From: Duganella callida
GTDB lineage: Bacteria; Pseudomonadota; Gammaproteobacteria; Burkholderiales; Burkholderiaceae_D
Direction of reading: 5' to 3'
NCBI RefSeq assembly: GCF_004614165.1
Contig: NZ_SPVG01000185.1
Span: 1 to 64,000 of the forward strand
Length of the DNA stretch: 64,000 nucleotides
Shown: piece by piece, positions 34,609-44,120 of the stretch
How the letters are laid out: the number at the start of each line of letters is the position of its first letter
How positions within the stretch are numbered: the first letter of the stretch is position 1
The notes under the pieces: model-generated
What the model saw: the letters and a program-made list of their open reading frames with translations, nothing else
The model's database searches: none
What the model was told of the DNA's origin: nothing
Translations under genes and position numbers: made by a program

Positions 34609-36084
34609 TTGTCGCGATCTTCGTACCGCCGCGTGGCAGCGCTGCTGCTGATGTTGTCGCTGGGCGCGCAGGCCGCTCCCTTCGCCAGGGTGACTGAGCG
34701 CAGCAAACAGAAAGCTGCCGCCGAGGCCGAGCGCGCCGGCCTGCAGCAAAAGCTGAGCGCGCTCAAAAAGGACATCAGCAAGACCGAAAGCGCCAAGGAT
34801 GACGCGGCCGATACCCTGGCCGAGTCGGAAGAGGCGATTTCGGACGCCAACCGCGCGCTGCGCGACCTGCAGCAGGAGCAGGCCGACACCAACGTCAAGC
34901 TGCAGCAGCTGTCGTCCGAGCACGACCGGCTGGCGGCCACGGTCGCCCAGCAGAAACAGCAGCTGGCCAAGCTGCTGCGCGAGCAGTACGTGGCCGGCAA
35001 CGAAGACCGCATCAAGCTGCTGCTGTCCGGCGACAATCCCAACCGCATCAACCGCGATCTGCAAATGCTGGCCTATGTGTCGCAGGCCCAGGCGCGGCTG
35101 CTGGAAGCGCTGCGCGGCAATCTCAAGGCCGTCGAGGTCAACCAGGAGCAGGCGCAGAACGCCAAGGACGAGCTGACGGAAATCGCCGACGAGCAGCTGC
35201 AACAGAAAGCCAGACTGGAACAGGAAAAGGCCCGCCGCGCCGCGCTGCTGGCCAATCTGTCCAGGAAGCTGGTGGCGCAGCGCAAGGAAGCCGGCAGCCT
35301 GGAGCGAGACGAACAGCGCATCACCGGCCTGGTCGACAAGCTCAACAAGCTGATCGCCGAGCAGGCCGCCGCCGCCGCGGCCGAGAAGAAACGCCAGGAA
35401 CAGCTGGCCGCCGCGCGCGCCGCCAAGGCCAAGGCCGAGGCGGAAGCGCGCGCGCTGGCCAAGGCCAAAGCGGCCGAAGCCGAGCGCCAGCGCCTGGCCG
35501 CGGCCAAGGCCAACCACGGCAAGTCCGGCACCATCAAGCCGGCCGCGCCGGCGCCGAATCCGGCCGACGCCATCGACAACGACGAGCCGCCGAAAGTGGC
35601 GGCCGTGAAGCCGGCCCCGGTTCCGCAGGAGGAATCGCCGCCGCCGGCCAAGGCGGCCGACATCGCGCTGGCGCCCGCCGCGCCGGCCGGCGCCTTCGCC
35701 AGCCTGAAAGGGCAGCTGCGCGCGCCGGTCGCCGGCAAGGTGATGGCGAAGTTCGGCACCAAGCGCGGCGACGGTCCCAGCTGGAAGGGCGTGTTCATCC
35801 GCGCCGCCGAGGGCACCGACATCCACGCCATCGCCGCCGGCCGCGTGGTGTTTGCCGAGTGGCTGCGCGGCTTCGGCAACCTGATCATCGTCGATCACGG
35901 CGGCCAGTACATGAGCATTTATGGCAATAACCAGTCGCTGCTCAAACGGGCCGGCGACATCGTCAAGCCCGGCGACGCCATCGCCAGCGCCGGCAACAGC
36001 GGCGGCAACGAGGAATCGGGGCTATACTTTGAACTTCGCCATCAGGGCGCGCCATTCGACCCCTCCGGGTGGGTCAAGTTTTAA
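34609..36084 (+). CDS. murein hydrolase activator, EnvC-like (M23 domain)
   Basis: About 491 residues. A signal peptide (VAALLLMLSLGAQAAPF) leads into a long coiled coil (about 30-230) and an Ala/Lys-rich linker with AEAEARALAKAKAAEAERQ. The C-terminal LytM/M23 domain carries LRAPVAGKVMAKFGTKRGDG, VFIRAAEGTDIHAIAAGRV and IIVDHGGQYMSIYGN. EnvC-type proteins activate amidases at the division site; loss of some M23 zinc ligands is usual and fits here (no HxH seen). The TTG start is the earliest possible; a GTG 24 bases in is an alternative. Confidence 0.85.
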   Translation: MSRSSYRRVAALLLMLSLGAQAAPFARVTERSKQKAAAEAERAGLQQKLSALKKDISKTESAKDDAADTLAESEEAISDANRALRDLQQEQADTNVKLQQLSSEHDRLAATVAQQKQQLAKLLREQYVAGNEDRIKLLLSGDNPNRINRDLQMLAYVSQAQARLLEALRGNLKAVEVNQEQAQNAKDELTEIADEQLQQKARLEQEKARRAALLANLSRKLVAQRKEAGSLERDEQRITGLVDKLNKLIAEQAAAAAAEKKRQEQLAAARAAKAKAEAEARALAKAKAAEAERQRLAAAKANHGKSGTIKPAAPAPNPADAIDNDEPPKVAAVKPAPVPQEESPPPAKAADIALAPAAPAGAFASLKGQLRAPVAGKVMAKFGTKRGDGPSWKGVFIRAAEGTDIHAIAAGRVVFAEWLRGFGNLIIVDHGGQYMSIYGNNQSLLKRAGDIVKPGDAIASAGNSGGNEESGLYFELRHQGAPFDPSGWVKF

Positions 36085-36098
36085 GGTCTGCGGAAAAT

Positions 36099-37592
36099 AT
36101 GGGCAACAAAGTCAAGAGCATCGGCCTGATCGGCCTCGGTATGGTGGCTGGTGTTGCCGCCTCCTTCCAGTTTTCCGCCATCGCGCAAAAGGTCGGCGGC
36201 GCGCCGCTGCCGCTGGAAGAACTGCGCCAGCTGTCCGACGTGTTCGGCCTGATCAAGTCGGACTACGTCGAAAACGTCGACGACAAGAAGCTGCTGACCG
36301 AAGCCATCTCCGGCATGGTCTCCTCGCTGGACCCGCATTCGGTCTACCTGGACAAGAAGGCGTTCCGCGAAATGCGCGAGACCGTGGCCGGCAGATTCGT
36401 CGGCATCGGCGTGGAAGTCGGCCTGGAAGACGGCTACATCAAGGTGGTGTCGCCGATCGAGGATACGCCGGCGTTCAAGGCCGGCATCAAGGCGGGCGAC
36501 CTGATCACCCGCATCGACGGCACCCTGATCAAGGGCATGTCGCTCGACGAATCCGTGAAGAAGATGCGCGGCGAGCCGCACTCCAAGGTCAGCGTCACCA
36601 TCAGCCGCAAGGACGAGGACAAACCGCTGGTGTTTAACATCACGCGCGAGGAAATCCGCGTGCAGAGCGTCAAGGCCAAGATCATCGAGCCGGGTTATGC
36701 GTGGGTGCGCATTTCGCAGTTCCAGGAGCCGACCGTCGAGGACATGGCCAAAAAGATCACCGCGCTGTACCAGCAGGACCCGCACATCAAGGGTCTGGTG
36801 CTGGACCTGCGCAATGATCCGGGCGGCGTGGTCCCCGGCGCGATCGGCGTCTCGGCCGCCTTCCTGCCCAGGGATACGGTGATCGTCTCCACCAACGGCC
36901 AACTGCCGACTTCCAAGGAGACCTTCTACGGCCGCCAGGAATTCTACGCGCCGCGCGCCAAGAACGACCCGCTGGCCAAGCTGCCGGCCGCGCTGAAGGA
37001 GGTGCCGATGGTGGTGCTGGTGAATGCCGGTTCCGCTTCCGCATCGGAGATCGTGGCCGGCGCGCTGCAGGACTACAAGCGCGCCACCATCATGGGTGCG
37101 CAGACCTTCGGCAAAGGTTCGGTGCAGACCCTGCGCCAACTGACCGCCGATACAGCCGTCAAGCTGACCACCGCGCGCTACTACACGCCGAAGAACCGCG
37201 CCATCCAGGCACGCGGCATCACGCCGGATCTGCTGGTCGATGAAACGGCCGAAGGCGGCGACCTGGATCGTCTGCGCGTGCGCGAGGCCGACCTGCAGCG
37301 CCACCTGGGCAACGACAAGGACCCGGACGGCGAAGCCAAGGCCGCCGCGCGCGACGTGCTGGAAGACGAACAGCGCCTGGCCGCCGCCGCGAAGAAATCC
37401 AAGCCGGTCGAATTCGGCTCCAAAGAGGACTTCCAGTTGGCGCAGGCCATCAACCACTTCAAGGGCCTGCCGGTGCTGCTGTCCAAGGCGGAAGCCAAAC
37501 CGGCCAGCGACGTCGGCGAAACCAAGTCGGATTCGCTGCCCAAGGCGGGCGACAAGCAACCCGCCTTGCAGCCGCCGGTGAAATCCAAATAA
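36099..37592 (+). CDS. S41 family C-terminal processing peptidase
   Basis: 497 residues. An N-terminal signal/anchor (SIGLIGLGMVAGVAASFQF) is followed by a PDZ domain (about 90-170; VSPIEDTPAFKAGIKAGDLI) and the S41 catalytic domain with LVLDLRNDPGGVV, NAGSASASEIVAGAL (catalytic serine) and FGKGSVQTLRQL (catalytic lysine). It belongs to the CtpA/Prc group of periplasmic proteases. Start MGNKVK follows GCGGAAAAT; the farther GTG frame overlaps the preceding gene. envC-ctp adjacency is common in proteobacteria. Confidence 0.9.
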   Translation: MGNKVKSIGLIGLGMVAGVAASFQFSAIAQKVGGAPLPLEELRQLSDVFGLIKSDYVENVDDKKLLTEAISGMVSSLDPHSVYLDKKAFREMRETVAGRFVGIGVEVGLEDGYIKVVSPIEDTPAFKAGIKAGDLITRIDGTLIKGMSLDESVKKMRGEPHSKVSVTISRKDEDKPLVFNITREEIRVQSVKAKIIEPGYAWVRISQFQEPTVEDMAKKITALYQQDPHIKGLVLDLRNDPGGVVPGAIGVSAAFLPRDTVIVSTNGQLPTSKETFYGRQEFYAPRAKNDPLAKLPAALKEVPMVVLVNAGSASASEIVAGALQDYKRATIMGAQTFGKGSVQTLRQLTADTAVKLTTARYYTPKNRAIQARGITPDLLVDETAEGGDLDRLRVREADLQRHLGNDKDPDGEAKAAARDVLEDEQRLAAAAKKSKPVEFGSKEDFQLAQAINHFKGLPVLLSKAEAKPASDVGETKSDSLPKAGDKQPALQPPVKSK

Positions 37593-37620
37593 CGGCCGGC
37601 GCCAGCCGCCGCACAGAGAG

Positions 37621-38382
37621 ATGAACGACTCCCAACTGCTGCGCTATTCGCGCCACATCCTGCTCGACGAAATCGGCATCGAAGGCCAGCAAAAGCTGCT
37701 GGACGCGCACGCGCTGGTGATCGGCGCCGGCGGCCTCGGTTCGCCGGCCGCCATGTTCCTGGCCTCGGCCGGCGTCGGCCGCATCACGCTGGTCGACGAC
37801 GACCATGTCGACCTGACCAACCTGCAGCGCCAGATCGCCCACAGCACCGAACGCGTGGGCCAGCCCAAGGCCGAATCGGCGCGCCGGACGCTATTGCAGA
37901 TCAATCCGGAAATTGCCGTCACCGCGCTGGTCGAACGCGTCGACGATGCGCGCCTGGCCGCGCTGGTGGCGGACGCCGACGTGGTGCTCGACTGTACCGA
38001 CAACTTCGCCACCCGGCACGCCGTCAACCGCGCCTGCGTGGCCGCCGGCAAGCCGCTGGTATCGGGCGCCGTGATCCGCTTCGATGGCCAGATCAGCGTG
38101 TTCGATCCGCGCGGCGGACAGCCCTGCTATTCCTGCCTGTTCCCGCAGGATCAGCAGTTCGAGGACGTGGCCTGTTCCACCATGGGCGTGTTCGCGCCGC
38201 TGGTGGGCGTGGTCGGCGCCATGCAGGCGGCCGAGGCGCTCAAGCTGCTGATGAGGATCGGCAAGCCGCTGGCCGGCCGGCTGATGATGCTGGACGGGCT
38301 GCACATGGAATGGACCACAATAGGCGTCGGCCGCAACGATGCGTGCCCGGTCTGCGCCGCCAAAACCAGGGAGAATAAATGA
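37621..38382 (+). CDS. ThiF/MoeB/HesA-family adenylyltransferase
   Basis: 253 residues. The nucleotide-binding VIGAGGLGSPAAMFLASAGV and ITLVDDDHVDLTNLQRQI are classic E1-like motifs; DCTDNFATRHAVNRACV and the zinc-binding CYSCLF plus CPVC pairs complete the family set. It activates the C-terminal glycine of a sulfur carrier (MoaD or ThiS). The choice between MoeB and ThiF cannot be made from sequence. Its stop overlaps the next start by four bases. Confidence 0.9.
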   Translation: MNDSQLLRYSRHILLDEIGIEGQQKLLDAHALVIGAGGLGSPAAMFLASAGVGRITLVDDDHVDLTNLQRQIAHSTERVGQPKAESARRTLLQINPEIAVTALVERVDDARLAALVADADVVLDCTDNFATRHAVNRACVAAGKPLVSGAVIRFDGQISVFDPRGGQPCYSCLFPQDQQFEDVACSTMGVFAPLVGVVGAMQAAEALKLLMRIGKPLAGRLMMLDGLHMEWTTIGVGRNDACPVCAAKTRENK

Positions 38383-40499
38383 AACGACTCGCCGTCTTGC
38401 CGCTGGCCTTGGCCATGGCCTTCAGCGCCCATGCCGCCAGCACCACCAGATATCTGATCATCTCGGAAAACGCCGGCAAGCAGATCGGCCAGCAGATCGT
38501 CGAGCATCGGGACGATGGCATGACCAAGGTAAGCTTTACCTACAAGGACAATGGCCGCGGTCCGGAATTGACCGAGCAGTTCCGCCTGGGCGCGGACGGC
38601 ACCATGACCGAATATGCGGTCAAGGGCAATTCCACCTTCGGCGCGGTGGTCGACGAGCGCTTCACACGCAGGGGCGATCACGCCGAGTGGAAGTCCACCA
38701 GCGAGCAGGGCGAGAAGATCGTCAGCGGTGCGGCCGCCTATCTGCCGCTGAACAGCTCTTTTGAAGTGCAGTCGGTGGCGATTGCCGCGCTGTCCAAAGC
38801 GGCCGACGGCAAGCTGGCGCTGCTGCCATCGGGCACGCTGTCGCAGAGCGAACTGGATAAAGTCGAAGTCGCCGGCCCGAATGGTCAGAAGCAGACCGTG
38901 CGCCTGCTGGCGCAGACCGGCGTCGGCCTGTCGCCATCGTTTTACTGGGCCACCGAAGGCGCCAACCCGCGCCTGTTCGGCGTGATCATCCCCGGCTTCG
39001 GCAATATGCTGGAAGAGGGCTGGCAACCGGCCGCCAAGCTGCTGGCCGAGCGCCAGAAAATCGCCGAGCAGAAGATGCTGACCGATGTCGCCAACCGGCT
39101 GCAGCATCCGCTGAGCGGCCTGACGGTGGTGCGCAACGCGCGCATCTTCGACAGCGACAAGGCCACAGTCGGGCAGCCGTCCGACATCTACGTGCTGCGC
39201 GGCCGTATCACCGCCGTGCTGCCGGCCGGCGCGCCGGTGCGCGAGGCGGACAACACCATCGACGCCGCCGGCCGCATCGTGCTGCCTGGCCTGTTCGACC
39301 TGCACGGCCACGTGGACCGCTGGTCCGGCGCGCTGAACATGTCGGCCGGCGTCACCAGCGTGCGCGACATGGGCAACGACAATCACCAGCTGCAGGCCAT
39401 GCTGGACGAAACCGCGGCCGGCAAGCTGCTGGCGCCACAGGTGGTGCCGGCCGGCTTCCTGGAAGGCGAGAGCCCTTTCAGCGCCAACAACGGCTTCGTC
39501 ATCAAGGACCTGCAGGGCGCCAAGGACGCCATCGACTGGTACGCGGAGCGCGGCTACCCGCAACTGAAGATCTATAACTCCTTCCCGAAAGCGATCCTCA
39601 AGGACACCGTGGCCTATGCCCACAGCCGCGGCATGCGCGTCTCCGGCCACATCCCGGCCGGCCTGCGCGCGCAGGAAGCGCTGGACGCCGGCTATGACGA
39701 GATCCAGCACATCAACCAGGTGATGCTGAACTTCCTGGCCAAGCCGGACACCGAAACCCGCAATCTGAACCGCTTCGTGCTGCCGGCCGAAAAAGTGGCG
39801 GACCTGGATTTCAACTCCAAACCGGTCAAAGACTTCGTCGCCTACCTGGCGAAAAAGCAGATTTCCATCGACCCGACCATGGCCACCTTCGCCTTCCTCA
39901 AGCAGCGCGATGGCGACATCAACGAGCCATACGCCTCGGTGGCGTCGCACATGCCGCCGGACGTGGCGCGCGGCTTCGCAGTCGGCACCATGAAGATCGA
40001 CGGCGATGCGCAGCTCAAGCGTTACGAGAAGTCCTACGCCAAGATGGTGCAGTTCGTCGGCATCATGTACAAGGCGGGCGTGCCGATCGTCGCCGGCACC
40101 GACGATATTCCCGGCTTCACCCTGCATTCCGAGCTGGCGCTGCTGGTCAAGGCCGGCCTGACGCCGGCCCAGGCGCTGCAGGTCGCCACCCGCAACGGCG
40201 CGCGCTACACCCGCACCAGCAATGAGCGCGGCAGCATCGTGCCGGGCAAGCTGGCCGATATCGTGCTGGTGGACGGCGACCCCACCAAGCACATCGAGGA
40301 CGTGCGCAAGGTATCGGCCGTGATCACGCGCGGCTACGTGATTTATCCGTCTGAGATCGATGCCACGCTGGGCATCGCGCCGTTCGTGACGGCCGCGCCG
40401 CAAGTAATTAAAACCTCAACGCCGGTGGCGGGTATCTACGGCGGCAGCAACGACGGTGCCCGCGCCCGCATTGACACGACGGCACGAAAACGCGATTGA
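38379..40499 (+). CDS. exported amidohydrolase
   Basis: 706 residues with a signal peptide (AVLPLALAMAFSAHA). The first 230 residues are beta-rich and unassigned. The amidohydrolase barrel starts with VVRNARIFDSDKA and AAGRIVLPGLFDLHGHVDRW (the HxH motif of metal-dependent hydrolases). It continues with SGHIPAGLRAQEALDAGYDE, then VPIVAGTDDIPGF, and ends in the typical GSIVPGKLADIVLVDGDP. The substrate is unknown; periplasmic peptidase- or imidazolonepropionase-like hydrolases share this plan. It is translationally coupled to the ThiF-like gene by an ATGA overlap. Confidence 0.87.
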   Translation: MKRLAVLPLALAMAFSAHAASTTRYLIISENAGKQIGQQIVEHRDDGMTKVSFTYKDNGRGPELTEQFRLGADGTMTEYAVKGNSTFGAVVDERFTRRGDHAEWKSTSEQGEKIVSGAAAYLPLNSSFEVQSVAIAALSKAADGKLALLPSGTLSQSELDKVEVAGPNGQKQTVRLLAQTGVGLSPSFYWATEGANPRLFGVIIPGFGNMLEEGWQPAAKLLAERQKIAEQKMLTDVANRLQHPLSGLTVVRNARIFDSDKATVGQPSDIYVLRGRITAVLPAGAPVREADNTIDAAGRIVLPGLFDLHGHVDRWSGALNMSAGVTSVRDMGNDNHQLQAMLDETAAGKLLAPQVVPAGFLEGESPFSANNGFVIKDLQGAKDAIDWYAERGYPQLKIYNSFPKAILKDTVAYAHSRGMRVSGHIPAGLRAQEALDAGYDEIQHINQVMLNFLAKPDTETRNLNRFVLPAEKVADLDFNSKPVKDFVAYLAKKQISIDPTMATFAFLKQRDGDINEPYASVASHMPPDVARGFAVGTMKIDGDAQLKRYEKSYAKMVQFVGIMYKAGVPIVAGTDDIPGFTLHSELALLVKAGLTPAQALQVATRNGARYTRTSNERGSIVPGKLADIVLVDGDPTKHIEDVRKVSAVITRGYVIYPSEIDATLGIAPFVTAAPQVIKTSTPVAGIYGGSNDGARARIDTTARKRD

Positions 40500-40631
40500 A
40501 GGGTAAGTCCTTGTAAAGAAACGGTCATATTAAGAGCCCTTTAAGCGCCAAAGCCGATAAATCACGGTCAAAAGTCGCCTTGGCCGTGATTCCGCCTTAT
40601 ACTCTGCACTCTTTTTATCAGTTGCCAAATT

Positions 40632-41075
40632 ATGAAAAAGCTTTCCCTCCGCACGCGCGTACAACGCGGCTTCACCCTGATCGAAATCATGGTGGTGGTG
40701 GTGATCATGGGCGTGCTGGCCGCACTGGTCGTGCCCAAGCTGCTGAGCCGCACCGGCGAATCGAAGATCGCCGCCGCCAAGGTCGATATCGCCACCATCA
40801 TGCAGGCGCTGAAGCTGTACAAGCTGGATAACCAGCGTTACCCGACCACCGAGCAGGGCCTGCAGGCGCTGCTGGAAAAGCCGACCGCCGGCCCGGCCGC
40901 CAATGGCTGGAAAGCGGGCGGTTATCTGGAGAAGATGCCGAAAGACCCATGGGGCAACCCGTATCAATACCTGTATCCGGGCGTGAAGGGTGAACTCGAC
41001 GTGTTCTCCTACGGCGCCGACGGCCAGCCGGGCGGCACCGGCGACGATGCCGACATCGGTTCCTGGGAAAACTGA
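40632..41075 (+). CDS. gspG: type II secretion major pseudopilin GspG
   Basis: 147 residues. The prepilin peptidase site and hydrophobic stem are RGFTLIEIMVVVVIMGVLAA. The rest has the GspG hallmarks: KLDNQRYPTTEQGLQALLEK, DPWGNPYQYLYPG and FSYGADGQPGGTGDDADI near the end (calcium-binding region). It forms the shaft of the pseudopilus. It heads gspG-H-I-J. Upstream, 40500-40631 is gene-free and may hold the promoter. Confidence 0.94.
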   Translation: MKKLSLRTRVQRGFTLIEIMVVVVIMGVLAALVVPKLLSRTGESKIAAAKVDIATIMQALKLYKLDNQRYPTTEQGLQALLEKPTAGPAANGWKAGGYLEKMPKDPWGNPYQYLYPGVKGELDVFSYGADGQPGGTGDDADIGSWEN

Positions 41076-41095
41076 TCGACAAGGAAGCGGCAATC

Positions 41096-41566
41096 ATGGA
41101 CACCGGCCAGCGTGGCTTCACGCTGATCGAACTACTGGTGGTGATGGTCATCCTGGGCATCACACTGGGGCTGGTGTCGCTCAACGCCATGCCGGGACAG
41201 AAGCAGGCCATGCAGCAGGATGCGCAGCGCATCGCCCTGCTGCTGCAGCTGGCGCGCGACGAGGCGATCGTGCGCAACCGCCAGATCGCCTTTGAAGCCG
41301 GCAGCGACAGCTATCACTTCCTGGTCCGTAACGACAACAAGCAGTGGGAAACGCTGACCGGCGACGACATGCTGCGCGAGCGCGAATTCAAGCAAGGCCC
41401 GGTGACGCTGATGCTGGACCCGCCGCCGGCGCTGCCGGACGCCACGCTGCGCATCGTCTTCGGCCGCGAGCCGGTCGACAAACCCTTTGCCCTGACCCTG
41501 GCCGGCAGCGACGGCAGCAGCGTCATCATCCGCGCCGACGGCATCGGCCATTTCACGGTGGATTGA
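41096..41566 (+). CDS. gspH: type II secretion minor pseudopilin GspH
   Basis: 156 residues. The prepilin motif RGFTLIELLVVMVILGITLG is followed by a beta-rich domain with ALLLQLARDEAIVRNRQIA and VTLMLDPPPALPDATLRIVF, the size and layout of GspH (XcpU). Minor pseudopilins form the pilus tip. It lies 20 bases after gspG and two bases before gspI. Confidence 0.9.
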   Translation: MDTGQRGFTLIELLVVMVILGITLGLVSLNAMPGQKQAMQQDAQRIALLLQLARDEAIVRNRQIAFEAGSDSYHFLVRNDNKQWETLTGDDMLREREFKQGPVTLMLDPPPALPDATLRIVFGREPVDKPFALTLAGSDGSSVIIRADGIGHFTVD

Positions 41567-41568
41567 AG

Positions 41569-41946
41569 ATGCGGCCATCGTTCAAATCGTCGCGCGGTTT
41601 CACGCTGCTGGAGGTGCTGGTGGCGCTGGTCATCGTCGGCACCGCGCTGGGCGCCTCGCTGCGCGCGGTCGGCAGCCTGACCGCCAACAGCGACGGCCTG
41701 CGCGCCAACATGATGGCCACCTGGTCGGCCGAGAACCGGCTGGTGCAGATGCGGCTCTCGCGCGTGTTCCCGCCGGTCGGCAAGACCACCTACGAATGCC
41801 CGCAGGGCGACATGCAGCTGATGTGCGAGGAAGAAGTCATCCCCAGCCCCAATCCGCGCTTCCGCCGCGTGGAGGTGAGTGTGTATGCAGCGGACCATCC
41901 GGAACGGCGCATCATCAAGCTGGTGCAACTGGTGCTGAACTCATGA
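41569..41946 (+). CDS. gspI: type II secretion minor pseudopilin GspI
   Basis: 125 residues. Prepilin motif SSRGFTLLEVLVALVIVGTA, then WSAENRLVQMRLSRVFPPVG and VEVSVYAADHPERRIIKLVQ, as in GspI (XcpV), the hub of the tip complex. Start at MRPSFK lies two bases after the gspH stop. Its stop overlaps the next start (ATGA). Confidence 0.9.
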   Translation: MRPSFKSSRGFTLLEVLVALVIVGTALGASLRAVGSLTANSDGLRANMMATWSAENRLVQMRLSRVFPPVGKTTYECPQGDMQLMCEEEVIPSPNPRFRRVEVSVYAADHPERRIIKLVQLVLNS

Positions 41947-43256
41947 AGCAGCGCGGCTTTACCCTGATCGAACTGCTGGTGGCGATTTCCATCCTGGCCA
42001 TCGTCGCGGTGCTGGGCTGGCGCGGGCTGGATGGCATCATCCGTTCGCGCACCGCGCTGACCGGGCAGATGGAACAGACGCGCGGCCTGCAGCTGGCGTT
42101 CGCGCAGATGCAGAGCGATTGCGCCAACCTGGCCTCGTCCTCGCTGCTGCGCAACCGCGCCTTCATCCAGGCCGAGGACAACCGCATCACGCTGGTGCGC
42201 ATGACGCTGGCCGAGAACGAGCCGACGCGTCTGCAGGTGGTTTCCTACCGCGTGCGCGACGGCGTGTTGACGCGGCGCGAATCGGCGCCCACCCGCGACC
42301 TGCTGCAGCTGGATGCCTTGTGGCAGGCGGCCCTGAACGATACCGACCCCGCCGCCAGCGTGCCGCTGCAATCGGGCGTGCAGGCCATGAACATGCGCAT
42401 GTGGGTGCCGACCGCCAACGGCGCGGCGGCCGCCGCCACGCCCGATTTCGGCAGCGATTTCGGCAATACCTTCGCGCCATCCGAGCCGCCGGCGCCCGCC
42501 CCCGCACTGGATGTGGATCTGAGCCAGGATAATGCGCCGGTGCCGGTGCCGGCGCCGCTGCCGGTGGTGACCGAGGACTTCATGGCCGATTTCAACGCCG
42601 AGCAGGACACGGCCCTGCCGCCGGCGGCAGATGCCTCGGTGTCGCCGGCCTCGGTGGCCCAGGACAACCTGATGGACTTCGATCTGGACGGGCTGAATTT
42701 CGAGCCGCCAGCCCCGGCCCCCGCGGCGGAAACGGCGGCGGTCCCAGCCCCGGCCGATGATATGGGCCTGGACTTCGGTCTCGATTTGCCGGCCAGCGCC
42801 GCGGCCACGCCTCTGCCGGCCGCCGAGCCGGCAGAGGTGACCGATCCGCTCGATCTCGATCTGGCCGGCTTCGACATCCCCGAGGTGCCGGCCCTGACCG
42901 AGCCGCCGAAGGAAGAGCCGGCACCGCTGGACTTCGACACCAGCCTGGAGCTGCCGGAAGAAGTCAGCGCCGCCGCAGCCGCACCGGCCCCGGCGCCGGC
43001 TGAATTCGACCTGTCGGGCATCGACCTGGACCTGGACAGCACGCTGGGCGGCAACGCCTTCGCCGCCGACACGCCGGCCGCTGGCGAGCCGCTGTCGGCC
43101 CACCACATGGAAATGGACACCAAGCTCGATCTGGCCGTGGCCTACCAGGAAATCGGCGACAAGGAAGGCGCGCGCGAGCTGCTGGATGAGGTCATCCGCG
43201 GCGGCAATCCCGAGCAGGTCGGCAAGGCCAACGCCATGAAGGCCCAACTGGCATAA
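41943..43256 (+). CDS. GspJ pseudopilin fused in frame to FimV C-terminal region
   Basis: 437 residues. Residues 1 to about 160 are GspJ: RGFTLIELLVAISILAIVAV, AFAQMQSDCANLASSSLL and QSGVQAMNMRMWVPTANG. At about 42420 the sequence changes abruptly to a long acidic Pro/Ala-rich region with DFDLDGLNFE and LDLDLAGFDIP units. It ends in the FimV/HubP C-terminal domain (MDTKLDLAVAYQEIGDKEG, ELLDEVIRGGNPEQVGKANA). The end of GspJ, gspK and the N-terminal LysM/TPR part of FimV are missing. The FimV tail sits just before truA, its usual place. A deletion or rearrangement junction, or an assembly join, is the best explanation. Confidence 0.85.
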   Translation: MKQRGFTLIELLVAISILAIVAVLGWRGLDGIIRSRTALTGQMEQTRGLQLAFAQMQSDCANLASSSLLRNRAFIQAEDNRITLVRMTLAENEPTRLQVVSYRVRDGVLTRRESAPTRDLLQLDALWQAALNDTDPAASVPLQSGVQAMNMRMWVPTANGAAAAATPDFGSDFGNTFAPSEPPAPAPALDVDLSQDNAPVPVPAPLPVVTEDFMADFNAEQDTALPPAADASVSPASVAQDNLMDFDLDGLNFEPPAPAPAAETAAVPAPADDMGLDFGLDLPASAAATPLPAAEPAEVTDPLDLDLAGFDIPEVPALTEPPKEEPAPLDFDTSLELPEEVSAAAAAPAPAPAEFDLSGIDLDLDSTLGGNAFAADTPAAGEPLSAHHMEMDTKLDLAVAYQEIGDKEGARELLDEVIRGGNPEQVGKANAMKAQLA

Positions 43257-43303
43257 AAGCCTGCCGTTATATAATGTCCGATTCAGACTCATAAGATTGG
43301 GCA

Positions 43304-44110
43304 GTGGTGAAACGGATCGCGATAGGACTCCAGTACGACGGCCAGGCCTGGCACGGCTACCAGAAGCAGGACCACGGTCTGACCGTGCAGGACAAGCTGG
43401 AGCAGGCGATCCTCGCGTTCGCCACCGTGCCGCTGGCCACCACCTGCGCCGGCCGCACCGATGCCGGCGTCCACGCATCCGAACAGGTGGTGCATTTCGA
43501 TACCGAGCTGACGCGTCTGCCGCACGCCTGGGTGCGCGGCATCAACGCCTTCCTGCCGCCGTCGATCGGCGTGCGCTGGGCCAAGGAACTGGACGGCGAT
43601 CCGACCGCCGAAAACTTCTTCCATGCCCGCTTCAGCGCGCAGGCGCGCACCTATCATTACGTGCTGTACAACCACCAGGTGCGCTCGCCGCTGCTGAACG
43701 GTCGCGCCGGCTTCTACCATCACCCGCTGGACGTCGAACGCATGCGCGCAGCGGTGCGGCCGCTGATCGGCACGCACGACTTCAGCACGTTCCGCGCCGC
43801 CCATTGCCAGGCCAAGTCACCGGTCAAGCTGATGCACGACATCCAGATCCGCCGCCAGGGCGACCTGATCATCTTCACGCTGAAGGCCAACGCGTTTTTG
43901 CACCACATGGTGCGCAACCTGGTCGGCTCGCTGGTCTACATCGGCCAGGGCCGCGAGGACGTGGGCTGGATGGCCGAGCTGCTGGCGGCGAAAAACCGCC
44001 AGCTGGCCGCGCCCACCTTCATGCCGGACGGCCTGTATCTGGCGAAAATCGACTACGATGAAAAATGGGCGCTGCCGCTGGAGACGGCCAGTCAGCTGCC
44101 GTGGTTTTAA
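43304..44110 (+). CDS. truA: tRNA pseudouridine(38-40) synthase
   Basis: 268 residues. The catalytic aspartate is in [33 protein letters not shown] and [17 protein letters not shown] are also family signatures. TruA modifies tRNA positions 38-40. Two GTG codons in a row are possible starts. A TATAAT at 43270-43275 just upstream may be a -10 element for the truA-trp run, though no good -35 is seen. Confidence 0.94.
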   Translation: MVKRIAIGLQYDGQAWHGYQKQDHGLTVQDKLEQAILAFATVPLATTCAGRTDAGVHASEQVVHFDTELTRLPHAWVRGINAFLPPSIGVRWAKELDGDPTAENFFHARFSAQARTYHYVLYNHQVRSPLLNGRAGFYHHPLDVERMRAAVRPLIGTHDFSTFRAAHCQAKSPVKLMHDIQIRRQGDLIIFTLKANAFLHHMVRNLVGSLVYIGQGREDVGWMAELLAAKNRQLAAPTFMPDGLYLAKIDYDEKWALPLETASQLPWF

Positions 44111-44120
44111 AGGATAAGCA

